Assembly: GCF_000024345.1 (NCBI RefSeq)
Contig: NC_013729.1
Span: forward strand, 6,820,001-6,884,000
Length of the DNA: 64,000 nt
Direction of reading: 5' to 3'
From: Kribbella flavida DSM 17836
GTDB lineage: Bacteria; Actinomycetota; Actinomycetes; Propionibacteriales; Kribbellaceae
Below, piece after piece: positions 16,488-24,571 of this stretch. Position 1 is the first letter of the stretch. The number at the start of each line of letters is the position of its first letter. Made by a program: the position numbers and the translations under genes. Below the pieces are notes generated by a model. That model worked only from the letters and a program-made list of their open reading frames with translations. It searched no databases and had not been told where the DNA came from.

Positions 16488-17035
16488 GTGACTCGGGACC
16501 TGTATGCGCGGTCCGTGCCGGCCGGGGAGGCGAGCGCGGCCGCTGCCGAACTGGAAGCCTCGCCGGCGACTCCCCGGGCCGGCCACGCCGCCGTGTTCTT
16601 CGACGTCGACAACACGTTGCTGCTGAGCACCTCGGCGCGCTGGGCGCGGTTGCAGCGCAGAGTGACGGGGTCTATACAGGTGAGCTTGTGGGCGATATCT
16701 TGCATGGCCCGGCCAAGGTGGAAGCCGTCCGGGCGCTCGCCGCGCACGAGGGGCTCGACCTGACCGCGTGCTCGGCGTACTCGGACACGGTGAACGACGT
16801 GCCGATGCTGGAAATGGTGGGGAATCCGTGGGCGATCAATCCCGACGGCAGGCTGCGGCGGCACGCCGAAGTGGCCGGCTGGCGGGTCCGTGACTACCGC
16901 ACGGGACGCAAGGCGACGCGCCTGGTCCTGTTGACAGCCGGTGCTCCAGGCGTAACGCTCGGTGCTGTCTCAGCCGCTGCGGCCATCCATCGATGTCTCA
17001 GTCGCGGATCTTTCAGTCCTAGACGTGTCAGTTGA
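16488..17035 (+). pseudogene. HAD-IB family hydrolase remnant with internal deletion and frameshift
   Basis: The first part (GTG 16488 to about 16660) encodes an Ala-rich leader and AAVFFDVDNTLLLS, the catalytic DxDxT motif I. The second part, in another frame from about 16664, reads DGVYTGELVGDILHGPAKVEAVRAL, then AYSDTVNDVPMLEMVGNPWAINPD (motif IV) and a hydrophobic C-terminus, ending at 17035. Intact SerB-like relatives are roughly 260-300 residues; about 130-150 central residues are missing here and the two ends are out of frame. Either a real deletion or a sequence error; the first is favoured because both ends are clean. Confidence 0.8.
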
Positions 17036-17048
17036 ACGGGGAGAGAAC

Positions 17049-17621
17049 TTGACAACGCCGGAGCCAAGCCCGGACGGGATGAGACGCGCAGAGCTCGTCG
17101 ATCGCGCCCAGGCTGGAGACGTCGGTGCCTTCGGTGAGCTGTACGACGAGTACTCGCTCACCGTGTATCGCTACATCTACGCGCGGGTGTCCTCGTCGGC
17201 ACTCGCGGAGGACCTCACCAGCGAGACGTTCGTCCGGGCGCTGCGCGCGCTGGACTCGTTCCGCTGGCAGGGCCGCGACTTCGGTGCCTGGCTGGTGACG
17301 ATCGCGCGGAACCTCATCACCGACCACTACAAGTCCGGCCGGGTCCGGCTGGAGGTGGTCACCGACGAGATCGAGACGCACGACCGGCAGACCGAGGGGC
17401 CGGAGGTCGACGTCCTGGCCGCCGCCACCGCCGAGGTGCTCCGGGACGCCGTCGCGGCACTGCCGGACGAGCAGCGCGACTGCCTCACGATGCGCTTCTT
17501 CGCCGGCCTGTCGATCGCCGAAACCGCCAAGGCGCTGGAGAAATCCGAGGGCGCCGTGAAGCAACTTCAGCTGAGAGCCGTCCGGCACTTGGCGAAGGTT
17601 ATCCCCAAGGACTTGAGGTGA
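17049..17621 (+). CDS. bldN: ECF sigma factor, BldN-like
   Basis: 190 residues. Region 2 is AGDVGAFGELYDEYSLTVYRYIYARV...LAEDLTSETFVRALRALDSF and region 4 is ALPDEQRDCLTMRFFAGLSIAETAKALEKSEGAVKQLQLRAVRHL. Its place after hem/rex and directly before a DUF5667 protein matches the Streptomyces bldN-rsbN pair, where BldN controls aerial hypha genes under RsbN inhibition. TTG 17049 is chosen because GGGGAGAG (17038-17045) lies at good distance; ATG 17079 is the alternative. Orthology rests on context and motif similarity; what it controls here is unknown. Confidence 0.82.
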   Translation: MTTPEPSPDGMRRAELVDRAQAGDVGAFGELYDEYSLTVYRYIYARVSSSALAEDLTSETFVRALRALDSFRWQGRDFGAWLVTIARNLITDHYKSGRVRLEVVTDEIETHDRQTEGPEVDVLAAATAEVLRDAVAALPDEQRDCLTMRFFAGLSIAETAKALEKSEGAVKQLQLRAVRHLAKVIPKDLR

Positions 17622-17644
17622 GGAGGATGACAACGAATGTCTTT

Positions 17645-17673
17645 CGTAACCCGTCAGGGAGTTTCCTCGTTTG
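17645..17673 (+). promoter_or_regulatory. Candidate BldN-dependent promoter of the anti-sigma gene
   Basis: CGTAAC (17645-17650) and CGTTTG (17668-17673) are 17 bases apart. As I recall, BldN promoters carry CGTAAC at -35 and a CGTT-type -10. The site lies in the 106-base gap between sigma and anti-sigma genes, 54 bases before the start codon, in the arrangement reported for Streptomyces rsbN. Confidence 0.5.
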
Positions 17674-17727
17674 CCTGGTGAGGACCTGTCGGTGACCCCG
17701 ACTGGCCATTGAGGAGAACGAGAACCC

Positions 17728-18930
17728 ATGAGTGACCTAACCAGGGCTCGAGCGCGCGCGGATGCCTTCGCGCACGCCGTCGATCACGGGCCCCGTCACT
17801 CTTCGCGACTGAGCGATGACCCTGAGCTGTTGGAAGCTGTGGAGCTGGCCGGGCGACTGAGGACCGCCGGGGCAGTGGCACCGCGACCGGAGTTCTCCGC
17901 CGAGTTGCGGCACCGCCTGCTGGAGCAGGCCGCCGCCAGGGCGGCGACCACTCCGACCGTGGTGCGCAGCACGCCGGACAGCGAGGAGGACTTGCCGCCC
18001 CGCGAGGACGACGAGGCGTCCGTGACACCCATCCGTCATCGTCCCGGCCGGCGTATCCGGCTGGTGGCGAGTACCGCCGCGCTGGTCCTGCTCGGAGGTG
18101 GCATCGGTTCTGCCGCCGCCGCCCAGCAGGCGATGCCCGGCGACACGTTGTACGGGATGAAGCGAAGCATCGAGAACGTCTCGACGAACGTCAGCCCGGG
18201 GGACGACTCCCGCGGCCGGCGGGACCTCCAGCACGCCATGACCCGGTTGTCCGAGGTCCGCGCGCTGGTGTCGAACGGCGGCGACGTGGCCGCCGTCGAC
18301 GGCACCCTCGACGTCTTCAGCCAGCAGGCCCGCAAGGGTGTGTCCCGGCTCGTCGCGTCCTACCAGCAGGACGGCGACGCCAGTTCGATCACGGCGATCA
18401 CGACGTTCATCACCAGCGCCCGCCAGGCCATCGGTGAGCTCGCTCCGCAGTTGCCGCCCGAGTCGCTGAAGTCCGCCGTCGAGGCACTAGCGACGATCGA
18501 GCAGCTGGCCCAGCACACCACCGCGGCCTGCCCGAAGTGCGACCAGCCGAAGCCGGCCAAGAACGCGGGCCAGCCGAGCACGGACACCACCCGGCCGAGC
18601 GCGGAGCCGAAGGACGACCCGACCAAGGCGGTGCCGCCGAGCACGACGACGGCGCCGTCCGCGAAGCCGAGCGTCAAGCCGAGCACGGCGCCCACCGACG
18701 TACCGGACACCACCAAGGTCGAAGAGCGGAACACGACCCAGCCGACCAAGCTGGCGACCCCGCCGGTGCGGCCGTCCACCAGGACGCCGACGGTCACGCC
18801 GTCCGGCAGCCCGCTGCCGAGCTTGCCCACTCCCGGAACGCCGAGCTGGCCCTGGCCGTTCCCGACCCTGAGCCTGCCGACGCTCAACCTGCCCGGCGTG
18901 GTTCAGACCCTGCTGCCACCCTGGAACTGA
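17728..18930 (+). CDS. DUF5667 membrane protein, putative anti-sigma factor of the BldN-like sigma
   Basis: 400 residues. Cytoplasmic N-terminus of about 105 residues, one membrane span (RLVASTAALVLLGGGIGSAA), then the DUF5667 segment QAMPGDTLYGMKRSIENV and a helical part with TRLSEVRALV. The last ~130 residues are Pro/Thr/Ser/Lys-rich, like a wall-spanning linker. This topology and position equal Streptomyces RsbN, whose N-terminus binds BldN. Sequestration of the upstream sigma is inferred, not shown. Confidence 0.8.
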   Translation: MSDLTRARARADAFAHAVDHGPRHSSRLSDDPELLEAVELAGRLRTAGAVAPRPEFSAELRHRLLEQAAARAATTPTVVRSTPDSEEDLPPREDDEASVTPIRHRPGRRIRLVASTAALVLLGGGIGSAAAAQQAMPGDTLYGMKRSIENVSTNVSPGDDSRGRRDLQHAMTRLSEVRALVSNGGDVAAVDGTLDVFSQQARKGVSRLVASYQQDGDASSITAITTFITSARQAIGELAPQLPPESLKSAVEALATIEQLAQHTTAACPKCDQPKPAKNAGQPSTDTTRPSAEPKDDPTKAVPPSTTTAPSAKPSVKPSTAPTDVPDTTKVEERNTTQPTKLATPPVRPSTRTPTVTPSGSPLPSLPTPGTPSWPWPFPTLSLPTLNLPGVVQTLLPPWN

Positions 18931-18947
18931 CCGGCAGAATCTCTGAC

Positions 18948-18978
18948 GAGGCCCCGACGACATCGTCGTCGGGGCCTC
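18948..18978 (+). terminator. Strong terminator hairpin after the DUF5667 gene
   Basis: A perfect 13-bp stem, GAGGCCCCGACGA (18948-18960) with TCGTCGGGGCCTC (18966-18978), five-base loop, followed by GTTGTCTGTCTG. Confidence 0.85.
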
Positions 18979-19040
18979 GTTGTCTGTCTGCTCCGGTGCC
19001 CCGCCGGGAACCCGGCTGACCCCGCGGACACGTACTGGTT

Positions 19041-19628
19041 GTGGCAACCATGACGAGCAGCGACCGGGATCTGTGGCGGCGCGCGAGCGAGGGCGAGACC
19101 GAGGCCTTCGGCGTGCTGTTCGACCGGCACGCCAAGGCGGTCTACAACTTCCTGTTCCGCCGGACCGCGGACTGGAGCACAGCGGAGGACCTGACCTCGG
19201 CGGTGTTCCTGCACGCCTGGCGGCGCCGGGACCAAGTGGTGCTCGACCGTGAGTCGGCCCTGCCCTGGCTGCTGCGGACCGCGGACTACACCGTGCGCAA
19301 TGAGTGGCGGTCGAAACGGCGGTACCGCAACTCGCTGCCCCGGCTGCTGGCCGCCGATCAGCCGGACCACGCCGACGAGGTGGCCGAGCGGCTCGACGAC
19401 CAGCGGCAGGCCCGGGAACTGCGACACGCGCTGCGCCGGCTTCCCGCGCACGAGCGGGAGGTGATCGAGCTGTGCGTCTGGGCCGGCCTGGACCAGCAGG
19501 CCGCCGCGGTCGCGCTCGACATCCCACTCGGTACGGTGAAGTCGCGGCTCTCCCGGGCCCGTCGGCGGTTGCGCGACCTCACCCTGTCCCAGCTCGACCC
19601 CGACGAGACCCCGGAGACTCTGCGATGA
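19041..19628 (+). CDS. ECF sigma factor, RpoE family
   Basis: 195 residues. Region 2: SEGETEAFGVLFDRHAKAVYNFLFRRTADWSTAEDLTSAVFLHAW. Region 4: LPAHEREVIELCVWAGLDQQAAAVALDIPLGTVKSRLSRARRRL. GTG 19041 or ATG 19050 may be the start. The stop overlaps the ATG of the next gene by four bases, so sigma and membrane partner are co-translated. Separated from the BldN-like pair by a strong terminator, so it is an independent unit. Confidence 0.92.
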   Translation: MATMTSSDRDLWRRASEGETEAFGVLFDRHAKAVYNFLFRRTADWSTAEDLTSAVFLHAWRRRDQVVLDRESALPWLLRTADYTVRNEWRSKRRYRNSLPRLLAADQPDHADEVAERLDDQRQARELRHALRRLPAHEREVIELCVWAGLDQQAAAVALDIPLGTVKSRLSRARRRLRDLTLSQLDPDETPETLR

Positions 19629-20800
19629 ACAACTTGCTGACACCGCGCCCCGAGCGCGACCTGCCCCGGCACGAACTCCACCGGGCCGAACTTCTCACCG
19701 CCATCGACCAGGACCTGGTCACCCCGCGCCGCCGGTACGCCGCGCCGCTGGCCGCCGCGGCTGCCGTTCTGCTGCTCATCACCGGCCTTGCCGTCGCGCT
19801 GCCGGCACTGCGGGACAAGGACGTGCCGGCGGCCGGGTCTCCCGGGATCGAGTCGCTCAAGGTTCCGTACGTCACGTCGGAGGGCGACCGGCGCACCCTG
19901 CACGACGGTGACCGGACGGTGTCGTTGGACCGCGTTGGAGCAATCCAGGTGCACGCTCGCCTGGCGGAGGGCTGGCTGGTGACGAAGTCGGGCACGCCGG
20001 ACCGGCCGCGTTCGGCCCAGCTCGGCGTACTGAGCGTCGACGGCCGGTTCCAGCAGCGTGGCCCGAACTTCGGCCAAGGACCTGTCGCGCTCTCGCCGTC
20101 CCGCGACCAGGTCGCGATGATCGTGGGGTCACGGGTTGTCGTGGTGGACCTGGCCTCGAACCGGCAAACGGCGTCGCTCCCCGCCACCGGGCCCACGCTG
20201 ATCCAGGGCTGGACCGCAGCGGGGGTGTGGATCCAGCAGGCTGCGGCCGGTGATCCCGACCTGCGGCTTTGGCAGCCGGGCAGCCCGCCGCGGCGGCCGA
20301 AGATCGAGGGCCTCGAGTGGTTCGAGGTGCCACACGGTACGACGGACCGCGTCATCGCCAAGATCCGCAAGGGCAACCAATCCTGCGCCCGAGTGCTGGC
20401 ACCCCGGCCCGGCGACCGGTTCCAGATGCTGCGCGAGGTCTGCGGGGGGCACGTCCCGTTGTCCACCGGTCTGACGCCGGACGGCAAGAAGCTGGTGATT
20501 CTCAATCTGAGGACCGTGGTCGACGTGGACAGCGGCACCTCGGTCGCTCTGTCCGCGCTGCCTGTCCACGACGGCGCCGCGATCTTCGAGGGCAACGGCC
20601 ACTTCGTCGTGAGCCGGACCGGCTTGGTCGTCAAGGCAAAGGCGACCCCCGACCCGAGCACGGGTGAGACTCCGACCGACGGGTTCCTGCCGGTCGAACA
20701 GCTGATCGCCAGGTGCGAGCTGGTCACCGGCAACTGCACGAAGCTGCTGCAGCGAACTGCTCCGCCGAGCGGGCCGAACGTGTATCTCGGCCGGCCCTGA
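19625..20800 (+). CDS. Membrane-anchored protein partnered with the ECF sigma, putative anti-sigma/sensor
   Basis: 391 residues. A ~50-residue cytoplasmic N-terminus is followed by one span (YAAPLAAAAAVLLLITGLAVALPAL) and about 320 outside residues that look like a beta-propeller (repeats such as RDQVAMIVGSRVVVVDLASN and DGKKLVILNLRTVVDVDSG). No ZAS-type HxxxCxxC motif is seen, so any sigma binding would need another fold. Translationally coupled to the sigma gene. Its role as a surface sensor is inferred. Confidence 0.72.
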   Translation: MNNLLTPRPERDLPRHELHRAELLTAIDQDLVTPRRRYAAPLAAAAAVLLLITGLAVALPALRDKDVPAAGSPGIESLKVPYVTSEGDRRTLHDGDRTVSLDRVGAIQVHARLAEGWLVTKSGTPDRPRSAQLGVLSVDGRFQQRGPNFGQGPVALSPSRDQVAMIVGSRVVVVDLASNRQTASLPATGPTLIQGWTAAGVWIQQAAAGDPDLRLWQPGSPPRRPKIEGLEWFEVPHGTTDRVIAKIRKGNQSCARVLAPRPGDRFQMLREVCGGHVPLSTGLTPDGKKLVILNLRTVVDVDSGTSVALSALPVHDGAAIFEGNGHFVVSRTGLVVKAKATPDPSTGETPTDGFLPVEQLIARCELVTGNCTKLLQRTAPPSGPNVYLGRP

Positions 20801-20805
20801 CCAAC

Positions 20806-20845
20806 GCGCCAGTACGGCGTCCGCTCGCGGGCGCCGTACCGGCGC
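20806..20845. terminator. Bidirectional terminator between convergent genes
   Basis: GCGCC-a-GTACGGCG (20806-20819) pairs with CGCCGTAC-c-GGCGC (20832-20845), usable from both sides. Confidence 0.6.
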
Positions 20846-20887
20846 GTCCGGCGGGAGCGCAGGAACGGCTCGATCGGCTCGATCGGC

Positions 20888-22102
20888 TCAGAAGAAGACG
20901 CTGCGGCGCTGCATGAGCAGGGAGTACAGGGTCTGCTGGATCGTCTCGCGGACCTGGTCGGTGACGTTGAAGACCAGCATCGGGTCGTCGGCGGCACCTT
21001 CGGGGAAGTCGTCGGTGCGGATCGGCTCGCCGAACTCGATCAGCCACTTCGAGGGCAGCGGGATCAGGCCGAGCGGGCCGAGCAGCGGGAAGAACGGCGT
21101 GACCGGGATGTACGGCACGCCGAGCAGCCGGGCCAGCGAGGCGATGTTGCCGACCAGCGGGTAGATCTCCTCGGCGCCGACGATCGAGCACGGCACGATC
21201 GGTACGCCGGTCCGCATGGCCGCGCTGACGAAGCCGCCGCGGCCGAACCGCTGCAGCTTGTACCGCTCGCTGAACGGCTTGCCGATGCCCTTGAACCCCT
21301 CCGGCCAGACGCCGACCAGGTTGCCCTGGCCGAGCAGCCGCTCCGCGTCGTCGTTGCCGGCCAGCGTGGCGCCGGACTTGCGGGCCAGCTCGCCGACAAA
21401 CGGCGTCCGGAAGACCAGGTCGGCGGCCAGCGTACGCAGCGGGCGGTGCGCGTGGTCGGCAACGATGAGCTGGGTGACCAGCCCGTCCAGCGGCATCGTG
21501 CCCGAGTGGTTCGCCACGATGAGGGCGCCGCCGGTGTCGGGAATGTTCTCCACGCCGCGGACCTCGACCCGGAACCACTTCTCGGCGAGCGGCCGCAGGA
21601 TCGACAGCACCACCTGGTCGGTGAGCTCGGGGTCGTAGCCGAACTCGTCGACTTCGTACTGCCCGGTCAGCCGGCGGCGGACGAAGGCCAGCAGCTCGGC
21701 GACCTTGCGCTCCCCGTCGGCACCGAACAGATCCCGAACCAGCTGCTCGAACCCGGCAAAGTCCGCTGCCCCGGCAGCGACGGCCTGCTCCGATGCTTTG
21801 GCGCCGACGCTGATCGGTTGCTCGGGCCCGCTGCCCCCGATCATGGTCGGTTGCGCTTGCGCGTCGGACTGCCCACCCGCTGACTGCTCCGACGCCGCGT
21901 CCTCGACCGCGCTCAGCCGCTCGGTCGACGCGTTGGTCGGCTCGGGGTTTGCAGTGGGCGGCCGCTGCGCGTCGGCGGCGTCGTCGGTGCGGCGGCCCTT
22001 GCCTGCCAGCGAGCGAGCGGCGGCCGACGGGGTCGTCCGGCGGGCGCTGCCGCGGCCCGGCCGTCCGCCGGAACCGATCGGGATGATGTCGGCGTCAGCC
22101 AC
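20888..22102 (-). CDS. Lysophospholipid acyltransferase (PlsC family)
   Basis: 404 residues. The first ~165 are low-complexity Ala/Ser/Gln-rich. The catalytic part carries the PlsC motif LIVANHSGTMPLDG (NHxxxxD, motif I), then FVGELARKSGATLAGNDDAERLL, GVWPEGFKGIGKPFSERYKLQRFG (motif III EGF) and VPIVPCSIVGAEE. It should acylate a lysophospholipid or related acceptor. GTG 22102 is preferred, overlapping the epimerase stop by eight bases. Confidence 0.9.
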   Translation of the reverse strand: MADADIIPIGSGGRPGRGSARRTTPSAAARSLAGKGRRTDDAADAQRPPTANPEPTNASTERLSAVEDAASEQSAGGQSDAQAQPTMIGGSGPEQPISVGAKASEQAVAAGAADFAGFEQLVRDLFGADGERKVAELLAFVRRRLTGQYEVDEFGYDPELTDQVVLSILRPLAEKWFRVEVRGVENIPDTGGALIVANHSGTMPLDGLVTQLIVADHAHRPLRTLAADLVFRTPFVGELARKSGATLAGNDDAERLLGQGNLVGVWPEGFKGIGKPFSERYKLQRFGRGGFVSAAMRTGVPIVPCSIVGAEEIYPLVGNIASLARLLGVPYIPVTPFFPLLGPLGLIPLPSKWLIEFGEPIRTDDFPEGAADDPMLVFNVTDQVRETIQQTLYSLLMQRRSVFF

Positions 22103-23102
22103 GCAGCGCCCCCAGCCCGGCGGTGAGCAGCTGCGCCGCCCGGGTGACGGCACCGGTGCCGAGCGAGTCGCGGAAGTCGTCGAACGCCGAGGCGGTCGAG
22201 TACTTCGGCTCGAAGCCGAACTCGGTCCGCATCCGGGTGGTGTCCACCGCGCGGCCGTAGGTCAGGAAGGTGATCTGGTCGGGCGAGAAGTCGGCCAGCC
22301 GGGCCCGGCGGACCACCGCGGCGGTGCTCGACGCGGTGAACGACGGCAGCCGGAGGACCGGCCGGCCGAGCCGGCGGATCGCCTGGGACAGCACCAGCAC
22401 GCCGTCACCGGCCAGGTTGAAGGTGCCCGGCAGGTCGTGCACGGTCGCGTGGTGGATCGCCTCGACGCCGTCGCTCTCGTGCAGGAACTGCAGCCGGGCG
22501 TCGAAGCCCAGCACGGTGGGAACCACCGGGAGCGCGAAGTACCGGGTGATCGGCGAGTCGGTCCGCGGGCCGATCCAGTTCGCCATCCGCAGCGTGGTCA
22601 CGCAGACGTCGGGCCGGCGCCGGGCGAACCCGCGCACGTAGCCCTCGACCTCGACGGCGTCCTTGCTCAGCCCGGTCTGGTGGATCGCACGCGGCGCCAT
22701 CTCCTCGGTGAACATCGCCGGGTCGCGCGGGCCCGCGCCGTACACGGTGGTCGACGACTTCACCACCAGCTTGCTCAGGCCGGGCGCCTTCTGGCACGCC
22801 GCGAGCAGCTGCATGGTGCCGATGACGTTGATCTCCTTCATCGACGACCGGCCGCCGGCACTGCCAGGGGTCGCCACCACGCCCGTGTGGACGACAGTGT
22901 CGACGTCCGCACCGGCGATGACCTTGGCGATCACGGGGTTGCGAATGTCCGCCCGGACGAACCGGACCCGGCCGAGCTCGGCGCGTGGCGGCACCACGTC
23001 GACACCGATCACGGTGTCGATGGACGGGTCCGCGGCAAGTCGCCGGGCACACCGAGCACCGGCGTCCCGGGAGACGCCGGTCACCATCACCACCTGTGCC
23101 AC
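22095..23102 (-). CDS. NAD-dependent epimerase/dehydratase (extended SDR)
   Basis: 335 residues with the nucleotide-binding start VVMVTGVSRDAGARCARRLA (a variant TGxxxxxG), followed by IGVDVVPPRAELGRVRFVRADIRN. The catalytic YxxxK is not obvious: the relevant stretch (VVKSSTTVYGAGPRDPAMF) has Tyr but no Lys four residues on. GTG 23102 is preferred; GGGGGTC lies upstream. Co-transcribed with bS22 upstream and PlsC downstream, a pairing common in actinobacteria. Substrate unknown. Confidence 0.87.
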   Translation of the reverse strand: MAQVVMVTGVSRDAGARCARRLAADPSIDTVIGVDVVPPRAELGRVRFVRADIRNPVIAKVIAGADVDTVVHTGVVATPGSAGGRSSMKEINVIGTMQLLAACQKAPGLSKLVVKSSTTVYGAGPRDPAMFTEEMAPRAIHQTGLSKDAVEVEGYVRGFARRRPDVCVTTLRMANWIGPRTDSPITRYFALPVVPTVLGFDARLQFLHESDGVEAIHHATVHDLPGTFNLAGDGVLVLSQAIRRLGRPVLRLPSFTASSTAAVVRRARLADFSPDQITFLTYGRAVDTTRMRTEFGFEPKYSTASAFDDFRDSLGTGAVTRAAQLLTAGLGALRG

Positions 23103-23137
23103 GAGTGACCCCCAGCCAGACAGCAACCCCAGCCGAG

Positions 23138-23158
23138 CCGCTCTGGTGACCAGAGCGG
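23138..23158 (-). terminator. Hairpin after the bS22 gene
   Basis: CCGCTCTG/CAGAGCGG stem with loop GTGAC, a perfect palindrome. No T-run follows, so it may attenuate rather than end transcription. Confidence 0.5.
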
Positions 23159-23168
23159 CGGGAACTGC

Positions 23169-23270
23169 TTACTTGCCGAGCTTGCGGCGCTGAACCCGCG
23201 TCTTCTTCAGCAGCTTGCGGTGCTTCTTCTTCGCCATCCGCTTACGGCGCTTCTTGATTACCGAACCCAC
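23169..23270 (-). CDS. Small ribosomal protein bS22 (AURKAIP1/COX24 domain)
   Basis: A 33-residue, very basic protein (MGSVIKKRRKRMAKKKHR... ending RRKLGK). It matches the AURKAIP1/COX24-domain proteins, known in mycobacteria as ribosomal protein bS22. GTG start with GGAAGG upstream. It is below the usual annotation cut-off yet certain by its sequence. It sits between a methyltransferase on the other strand and the SDR gene. Confidence 0.95.
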   Translation of the reverse strand: MGSVIKKRRKRMAKKKHRKLLKKTRVQRRKLGK

Positions 23271-23367
23271 AGTCGACCTTCCAAACTTAAAGAGAGCGTC
23301 GGCAAAGCCTACCTGCACATCAGCTTTGCACCTAAGTGAGGTCCGATCGGGTGGTAGGCATGACGCC

Positions 23368-24030
23368 ATGAGAGCGCGTTACAACGGTGCCGCCGACTGG
23401 TACGCCGCCCGCAGCAGGACCTGGGCCGAGGACAACCGGGACGAGGTGCTGGGGCTGCTCGGGCCCGGTGCCGGGCGGCGCTGCCTGGACCTGGGCTGTG
23501 GAAACGGCGGCTACTTCGGCATCGTCGAGGAGACCGGACGCGAGCTGATCGGGCTGGACCGCTCGTCGGACCAGTTGAGGCTGGCGCGGCAGCGCCCTCA
23601 GCCGGTACCGCTGGTGGAGGGCGACTCCGTCCACCTGCCGTTCGCCGAGGCGAGCTTCGACGACGTGCTGGCGCTGTGGATCTCGACCGATCTGGACGAC
23701 TTCGGCGGGACCGTGCGGGAGATCGCCCGGGTGCTGAAGCCGGGCGGCTTCTTCTACTTCTACGGCGTCCACCCGTGCTTCAACGGGCCGCACGTGGAGT
23801 ACCAGGAGGACGGCGGCCGGCTGGCGCACCCGACGTACCGGGTGGCCGGGTGGCACGAGCCGCAGCGCTGGTGGGCCGGCGACGGGATTCGCGCGACGGT
23901 CGGCATGCGACACGTGCCGCTGGCCGAGCTGCTGAACGCCTTTCTGGCCGCGGGGCTGCAGCTCGATCACGTTGTCGAGCCGGACGCCGGGCCGGTGCCT
24001 GCTGCGCTGGCCATCCGCGCCCGGCGCTGA
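23368..24030 (+). CDS. Class I SAM-dependent methyltransferase
   Basis: 220 residues. Motif I is CLDLGCGNGGYFGIVEETG; LIGLDRSSDQL is the acidic motif II; FDDVLALWISTDLDDF and VLKPGGFFYFYGV follow (motifs III-IV of the UbiE/methyltransf_11 type). ATG 23368 is the first plausible start; upstream in-frame codons run into the bS22 promoter. Acceptor unknown. Confidence 0.9.
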   Translation: MRARYNGAADWYAARSRTWAEDNRDEVLGLLGPGAGRRCLDLGCGNGGYFGIVEETGRELIGLDRSSDQLRLARQRPQPVPLVEGDSVHLPFAEASFDDVLALWISTDLDDFGGTVREIARVLKPGGFFYFYGVHPCFNGPHVEYQEDGGRLAHPTYRVAGWHEPQRWWAGDGIRATVGMRHVPLAELLNAFLAAGLQLDHVVEPDAGPVPAALAIRARR

Positions 24031-24047
24031 CCCTGCCCGGATCTGGC

Positions 24048-24566
24048 TCAGGCGAGGTGTTGCCAGGTGAGCAGGATGAGGTCGCGGCCCTTGTCCATCA
24101 CCTGGTTCGGCGGCAGGTCGGTCAGCGTGTAGCCGCAGCGCCGGGCGACCGACGAGCTGGCGTCGTTGTCCGGCTCGATCTCGAGGATCAGCCGGGGCAG
24201 CCCGAGCACCTCGTGCGCGTAGTTCGTCAGCAACCCGAGGCTGCGGGCCGCCAGCCCTTGCCCGCGATGGGCCGGGCCCACGGCGTACCCGAGGGCGCCG
24301 GTCTTCTCGTTCAGCATCACCTCACCGAGCGGCTGCTCGCCGTCGGTGGTGATCGCGAGGTGGATCCGGCCGTTGTCGGTGTGCGCGGCGTCGTAGTACG
24401 CCTCGGCCGCCACGAGGTCGAACGGAGCGCGCAGCGGGGTCCAGTACGCGACCTCCGGGTTGTCGAACAGCTCGCACATCGCCGCCAGGTCACCCCGCTC
24501 CCACTCCCGCAGCACCAGCCCGTCCCCCGCGATCCGCACCCCCGGACCGCCGTACCTGATCGTCAT
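24048..24566 (-). CDS. GNAT N-acetyltransferase
   Basis: 172 residues of the RimJ/RimL type. LVLREWERGDLAAMCEL at the start, acetyl-CoA motif A as YAVGPAHRGQGLAARSLGLL (Q/RxxGxG/A), and LILEIEPDNDASSSVARRCGY. It acetylates an amino group of unknown nature. Six bases downstream of the BTAD regulator, so probably one transcript. Confidence 0.92.
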   Translation of the reverse strand: MTIRYGGPGVRIAGDGLVLREWERGDLAAMCELFDNPEVAYWTPLRAPFDLVAAEAYYDAAHTDNGRIHLAITTDGEQPLGEVMLNEKTGALGYAVGPAHRGQGLAARSLGLLTNYAHEVLGLPRLILEIEPDNDASSSVARRCGYTLTDLPPNQVMDKGRDLILLTWQHLA

Positions 24567-24571
24567 GCGGC

